From Plantago ovata (taxonomy: Eukaryota > Streptophyta > Magnoliopsida > Lamiales > Plantaginaceae): DNA of 64,000 nucleotides. A model generated the notes under the pieces. The model was given only the letters and a program-made list of their open reading frames with translations, was not told the origin of the DNA and made no database searches. Location of the stretch: assembly GCA_028274465.1 (NCBI GenBank), contig CM051457.1, positions 110,297,982 to 110,361,981 of the forward strand, written 5' to 3'. This document shows positions 58,375-64,000 of this stretch, one piece after another (position 1 is the first letter of the stretch; the number at the start of each line of letters is the position of its first letter). Both the position numbers and the translations under genes were made by a program.

Positions 58375-61300
58375 TTAATAGTTAACAACATTCTCCCTGC
58401 TCCATTCCCATATGGTTGTGTAGCGATGCGCTACATCATCAACGCTCCTTTGACTGTCATCAACTCTTCTAAATATAGCGGCTTGGGAAGCGAAGCCAGG
58501 CTCTACATCATCCGCACCACCAACACCGCTAAATTCAACACTATAACTATGTCTCTTGGCCAATTCAGATGCCCATTGATTGAACTGTGCCCTGGTCCAC
58601 TCGAATTTGTGATCAAGGTTCCGAAATTTACATGTTTGCGGTTGATTCTTTTCATCTGGATCTGCTTCTTGGTTCTGCAGAGTAGAATTCTGGAGTATTA
58701 CATTGTACTCGTAATTCGGGGTTGAGACGATGAGAATCTTTGGACGGAAAGAGCTTAGTACTACGTCACCAAATAGGCATGCATCTTCTTCCTCCATATG
58801 CTCGATCACCTTTACAATCAATTTTTTTCATGTGTCAGTGATAGCAATAGGATTAACAGATTAGAAGCGACAGTTTATTCCACTTCATAGTTCAGAATGT
58901 GCTGGTTCCGATTTCAATTTTAGAATCTTTCCAGGCTCTTCCAGAAAGGCTTCAAAATATTTTGGAAATATCATGCTGGCAAAGAAAGAAAAATTTGATG
59001 CATGTTTTGATAGATTAAGGAAAATATATCTATTATGCTAGGAATATTGGATTTCATCTTTCTCGAAAGGGAACATCGGTAATGTTTTCAAGCAAAAAGA
59101 TTTTTCGCAGCCAAAAAGAAACCATCCATATGAAGTGAAATGTATCATGCAGTTTGTGTATCTGCTTTCAGGATAGAGAAATAAGTACCTCCAAGCAAGT
59201 TGCAATATCATATCCATGCAATCGAGGATCAAACTCTGTGATCGAACCATCATATAGCACCACAGATTTGAGTCCACTGCTGAGGTCGTTCGTATCCAGT
59301 AGCCTATTTAATTTGGTGTGGAGTGACTGCACAGCAAAAGGTTCAACATTTTTTAGACAAGACGGATGGTCTCGAATAGGTCATACACTGAGTCACTGAC
59401 TACGTTAACATGCATAAACTAAATAAAACCACACGAGGAATTTTAGAAAACATTGGAAAAGAAATGAGTGAGGAAGTAAGTTGGCCAATGAATCTAACCC
59501 TCTCACTTTTGCTGATCATGATCAAGGCACCCAAACCATCGAATAAAACCATATACTACTGCTTACCTTAGCTGCACGAGCAAGACCTTTCACTGAAATA
59601 TCAACCCCTACAATTTTCTCCAAGGAAGTAGGCGATAATAACAGACCGTCCAGTAAGCTTCCAGAACCACATCCAAAATCAACCTGACATTGCAAGTACA
59701 AAGAGATTAGTCCCAAGCCTGACTGAACATAACAACATTATAAACCCATTATGAAAATGCCTTTGTACCAAAAATGCTGCAGATGATTCTTTTATATGTT
59801 GCAAGGCGAAGTCTACACGCTGCTTTGAAAGAGGAGGGCTGAATAATGCTTGCTCCATTCGCTCTTCTAGAGGTTCAATAACCCGCAATAGATTTAAATT
59901 GTACTCTAATTTGCAGGTGCCTGCCACAAAACGACAAGCAGAAAGCCCAACCTTAAAACTCAGTTTACAAAGAAAAAGTAGCATGACTAAGGAATTGGAT
60001 TAAGGTCAATTCCCTTCCATACTTTGAAGTCACAGTAATGTGAGAAACAACCACTTTGATTTAGGTAACATCATAGACACCCATGTTCTTGTTATAAGAA
60101 ACAGTCGGATTAGTTTTTTTTTTTTTCTTTTAATCTTATTTGTTATTATATTTTATTTTATTTTTGGGGTAATTTCGTTTATGTGATGATACTTGCAAAC
60201 TTTGGGGTTCTTACATGTATCAATAACAATATGAGTGTCTGATATGCAAAAGTTCAAAGGAAATGATTATCCTTATATCCTTAGCTAAATTTGATTCTGG
60301 TCACTTAAAGGGAGAGTATTTGAATACAGAGTTGACACCAACATTGCCGAGAAAAGAAAATAAAAAAGTTGATCTAAGATAAAAATGAATAGGCATGGCT
60401 TACTTGAAGATAAGAATGACAGAACTGATGCAGAAGTCGTAGCTGCTGCCAAAATAAACTCTGAAGGAGGCAACTCCATTTGAAATTTGCAGATTGACCG
60501 ACAACCAGTTGTGTTACAGCTGCTTCAAGGTGAGGGAAGACCGCTTCATTACCTACCTCAAATTCAAACTCTTCGCAACTTTCAATATCTTCTCTCATTT
60601 CTCCCTCAGCAACCAATGAAACACTGTAACTTATGCAAGCTAAAGAACCATTTGATAGGGTAATTCCGGAGTTTTGACCTACAGTACTACCAAAAGAAGG
60701 TTCATCTTTCTTCAAATTCGGGCAATTAAAACTTACAGCTCCGCAAGCAGCTAGGTTTCTTGTGATCCCATATTCATGCACAGAATGACATAGTTCAAAC
60801 CCCTTGAAGAAATAAGTAGGAGTGAACTGAATGTCAAATGTTTCTGCAAATGCATTCAGTTTCTCCTCAGACGAGCTTGGATCCTCAAATATATGTCTAT
60901 CCAGGAAAGAACTTTCAAAGCAGCTATTTGGATAGCATCGGTCTGCTTTTTAAAAGATTCTTGCGGTGAACATTTCATGATCAGTTCCTTAGTTTTAGAA
61001 AATATCTTGACTTCACAATTAAATAGTCCACTATATTCCCCTGCACCTTCCCTATCCAACTCTATAGATTTCATCATTTGATTCAAACCGTTTAAGTCTA
61101 CAGGTGAATTTGATAACATGCTTTCTGTAGTATGGAAGACAGGCTCAGATAAATGGTGTGAACGACAAAATGCACAGAGTATGTCTCGTGGGAGGGAACC
61201 CCTCCAGTTGCTTTTTGATGTAAAAGTTGATGGCATTTTAGCAGCAAGCACTGAATCTCTAGATATCATGTATGCTCCACTAGGCATCATGTTAATTAGT

Positions 61301-63511
61301 AACCTGAAAAACAGATATCAAGAAAAAATCAGTCAATCACATATACAGTCCAATATGTTTTCGGATAATAAGATATACATGTTAGAAATCAGATCATAAT
61401 AGAATTATATACCTATAATATGTGCGCAAGCAAATATCTTCTTTGAAAAGCTCAACAGACTTCCATGCGTACCCTACAGAAGCCAGAATTGCATCACCAT
61501 GCACTTCTTGACCACAGAAGTAAGTAGCCCTAGCATTTAATGGTCCTTCAAAGCAGCTGGTTGGTTTCACTTGAGACTCTGACAATTGATCCAAAAGATA
61601 TGGCTTGGGGGAAGAGTAAAACATTCTCATTTCAGAGGAAGCCTTGCCGATCGGTCTACATAATGATCAGCTTTTCTGAGTTAAAACAGGGATTATTTTC
61701 AAGTGATACTGATAACATAAGATTGATGGTTTGCTCCGACACAGTTTATGAGATAGATAGCATAACAGAATACTAAATCACAAGTCATAAAATGATCATG
61801 TTTCAAAGAACCTGAACCAAAATAGCAGACACACACAAATGGGGCCAGTTCAAATTTACTCCTCAAATTTTCTACAGCTAAGTTAAATGATATTCTGAGC
61901 AAAAATAACCACGGTTTATTGAACAGCACATTTTTTTAGATTTAGCAACAATGTGATGATTAATGGTGGAAACCATGACAACCTTGCATTCCATATATTT
62001 CAATCGAAATATGAGGCAAATAAGTGTCTCTCCGTGGGCTAAAACCATTTCAACTCAAAGGAATAACACAACAAATTATGAGATTAACAAGTATACTTGA
62101 TCCTTACTTGGAAATCATAACTTCTGAAGCTTCACTCAGGCCTAGTTCCTCAGCAATAGCATCGAGGTAATAACCAGTTCTAGCAACTTTAAGTGTCAAG
62201 TTCTCCACAGCCCTATCTGGAGAAGATGGGATACGTATGATCATAATTGAATTGCTATCACTTGGATCCACTTCATGGCTCAGGAAAGATGATATGATGT
62301 CAGAGGGGTACTGGTTTCTCCTCTTTAATGAAAGTTGATCATCATAAAATGAAAGTGACTGGTTCAGTTTCTTTGCTGCTCTCCAAATGAAGGCAATGAC
62401 TAGCAATGAATTCGACTCAGCCATGGGGTTTATGTACTTGCATATATTGCTGATTTTTGCATCATAAACTGCAATAACTGAAACTGGAACACAGCCCTTT
62501 AAGTGATCTTCTCGTCTCAATGCAGATACGAAGTGTCCACAAAGCGGATGGCCACAAGAAAGGAACTTCATTCCAACGATGCATAATGGAAGAGAAACTT
62601 AAATTAAAATTCAAAAATAAAAAGTTTCAAGTGTCTTAACCAACAAAAACGATTCTGGTAAACTGCACAGCTCTTTTGTGATCAATCCCTAATCAGAAAG
62701 CTTTATGAACACCAAAAATTTACGTGGGATAACATTTTCATTCAGATAACTGGTCAACATGGAGATCCCAGTGTTATAACAAAATCATCATAATTATCTC
62801 AGCCCATGACCCAAGAATATGACATAACATTAAAGCTATAATGATCAAATGATGGCCCTTAACCAAAATGTCCGAACCAAAACATACCTCATTTCCAAAT
62901 AGAATAGTCAGCCGGTTTTCCAGATCATCCCATGCTTCCTGCACAGTTGGATTATATTCTTTCTGACGGATCCCAAGCTGCAGATATATAATTAAGATTA
63001 TTCCAAAAGAGCTGTTTTTAGTTATTACTAACATAGAAGTTGAGAAAGACACTGACGCTAACCAAATTTTGATAAAATAACGATAACATGTACAGGGGAG
63101 GGGAGGGGAGGGGAGGGGATAAAAACTGCATAACTTTAAGATTAGGCATTTTTTCCAGAAATTACCGAATTCTAAGACCAAAAGTAACAGGACAAAACCA
63201 CATTTTCATTTCTGTGAATGAGCACAAGGAAGTATAAACCTTTTCTATAGCCTTCTCTGCAGCTGATTGTTCGGCATCTTTTTTCTTTCTAAAGTTGCCT
63301 GACACAACTACAGCTTCAGGAAGTTGCAGGGTGCATCGATACAAGCAGGGTCCCTTCTTCGGGATCGCAAGTCCTGGGCATTCATTTTCATCAGAGACTG
63401 CACCTCCTCAACTTTGTAGCAGGCCTTATCACCAAATCGCTGGTGTATAATTGCCTTAGGTGTCATTGACACCTTCTTTGGAGAGGTAGCAAGATTTCCT
63501 GATTCCACCAT
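58375..63511 (-). CDS. HEN1: small-RNA 2'-O-methyltransferase HEN1, three one-base frame slips
   Basis: Nine exons in coding order: 63511-63240, 62977-62888, 62565-62108, 61655-61413, 61303-60404, 59920-59769, 59683-59567, 59326-59189, 58809-58375; with three missing bases restored they sum to about 935 codons, close to Arabidopsis HEN1 (942). Order of domains: dsRBD1 (MTPKAIIHQRFGDKACY, FRKKKDAEQSAAEKA), La-like region, dsRBD2 (GQEVHGDAILASVGYAWK to CEVKIFSKTKELIMKCSPQ), FKBP-like domain (FEFEVGNEAVFPHLEAAVTQ), methyltransferase with SAM loop VDFGCGSGSLLDGLL and metal-site residues in LEVIEHMEE and DHKFEW. HEN1 methylates the 3' ends of miRNA and siRNA duplexes, protecting them from uridylation. 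The frame slips one base at 63390-63402, 60888-60903 and 60478-60486. The rest is so well kept that assembly deletions are more likely than a dead gene. Confidence 0.92.
63094..63118 (+). repeat. (AGGGG)5 in HEN1 intron 1
   Basis: Five AGGGG units form a potential G-quadruplex on the plus strand; in the HEN1 transcript it reads as a C-rich tract. Confidence 0.85.
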
Positions 63512-63606
63512 TTTTCAGGGGGACGTGTCAATGCTATTAGAATCTTAACTTGTATTGCAACACTAATCTATCAAAGAAATTTGTCTCTACTACTCCATCC
63601 TCCTGC

Positions 63607-63706
63607 NNNNNNNNNNNNNNNNNNNNNNNNNNNNNNNNNNNNNNNNNNNNNNNNNNNNNNNNNNNNNNNNNNNNNNNNNNNNNNNNNNNNNNNNNNNNNN
63701 NNNNNN
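63607..63706. other. assembly gap, 100 N
   Basis: Exactly 100 N, about 95 bases upstream of the HEN1 start codon. The HEN1 promoter is therefore missing or unplaced. Confidence 0.98.
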
Positions 63707-64000
63707 CATGCACCCATGCCGCCCATTTCTCTCTCACGTTGATCGGCACCGATCTGACTAGGCAGATCGGACCTACGTCCCTAACCCTTTACCTTCCATG
63801 CAGGCCAAAGACTCGGAACCTCTCAAGTTTAACTCTGCCCATCTACTCCATGGGACGAGAGATGATGTTCTAGGACCCATCCGGTTTCTACCCGCATCAT
63901 CTTGGCGCCGTCTGTGGGAATCCGAGACTAAAAGCCACTACAGCGTTAGGAAAGGGACTTAGTAGGGAAGCCAGCACCCCACTCTTAAGAAGAACCGATG
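63707..64000 (+). mobile_element. LTR retrotransposon, end of 5' LTR and start of interior
   Basis: 63707-63900 looks like the 3' part of an LTR, ending CGCATCA. A primer-binding site follows at once (63904-63921). The interior begins AGACTAAAAGCC and runs off the window. The LTR start is lost in the gap. The primer site is common in plant Ty3/gypsy elements. Confidence 0.75.
63904..63921 (+). promoter_or_regulatory. primer-binding site
   Basis: TGGCGCCGTCTGTGGGAA starts with TGG, the complement of a tRNA CCA end, three bases after the presumed LTR end. The exact tRNA is not assigned here. Confidence 0.75.

Noticed and set aside
58303..58725. 140-codon plus-strand ORF
   Set aside because: It is antisense to the last exon of HEN1.

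Overview
This is nuclear DNA from a flowering plant, most likely a eudicot. It is AT-rich, with interrupted genes bearing GT..AG introns, and with plant-typical families: F-box/FBD, a CYP704-like P450, an STP hexose transporter, HEN1, CACTA and FAR1-type Mutator elements, and several MITE types. I cannot name the species. Two runs of exactly 100 N (7275-7374 and 63607-63706) look like scaffold joins.

Layout. 1-7274: AT-rich, with five tRNA-like repeat modules, a three-copy tandem duplication and a broken RPA-like OB-fold fragment. 8.6-19.3 kb: an F-box/LRR/FBD neighbourhood with one nearly complete gene (17066-18644), three degraded relatives, several MITEs, and an unusual lysine-rich repeat ORF (10646-11278) between 130-bp direct repeats. 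20.1-26.4 kb: a probable solo LTR, then a 4.3-kb terminal-inverted-repeat element inside older MITE-like sequence. 26.8-28.2 kb: a duplicated noncoding block joined to a STIP1/TFIP11-like pseudogene; a second copy of the block at 41.8-42.4 kb is joined to an ABCB transporter fragment. 30.2-33.4 kb: a truncated RF298/MIP1-like coiled-coil gene without a RING. 36.2-41.1 kb (minus strand): CYP704-like P450, OMA1-like peptidase pseudogene, intact sugar transporter. 42.9-57.7 kb: a transposon stack. 58.4-63.5 kb (minus strand): HEN1, the small-RNA 2'-O-methyltransferase. The last 294 bases are the end of an LTR and the primer-binding site of a retrotransposon that continues past the window.

The most striking structure is the 43-58 kb stack. 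One FAR1-type Mutator transposase gene on the minus strand is split by three later insertions: a CACTA element (TSD CCT), a TRIM-like LTR element (TSD GTTGG) that itself holds a 2.5-kb solo LTR (TSD GTAAC), and a second CACTA element (TSD CTA). Dropping each insert and one TSD copy restores the transposase reading frame at all three sites. A MITE with its own 9-bp duplication sits in the first intron. The transposase introns carry about twenty copies of an ATCATGGGATAT-like motif, and a TTACGTAA minisatellite lies just upstream of the start.

Several otherwise intact genes (HEN1 three times, the P450, the F-box gene, the RF298-like gene) show a one-base loss of frame, some in homopolymers. With the 100-N gaps this points to residual assembly errors as much as to gene death. 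Frames and splice sites were worked out by eye; family names rest on recognised motifs, with no database search.
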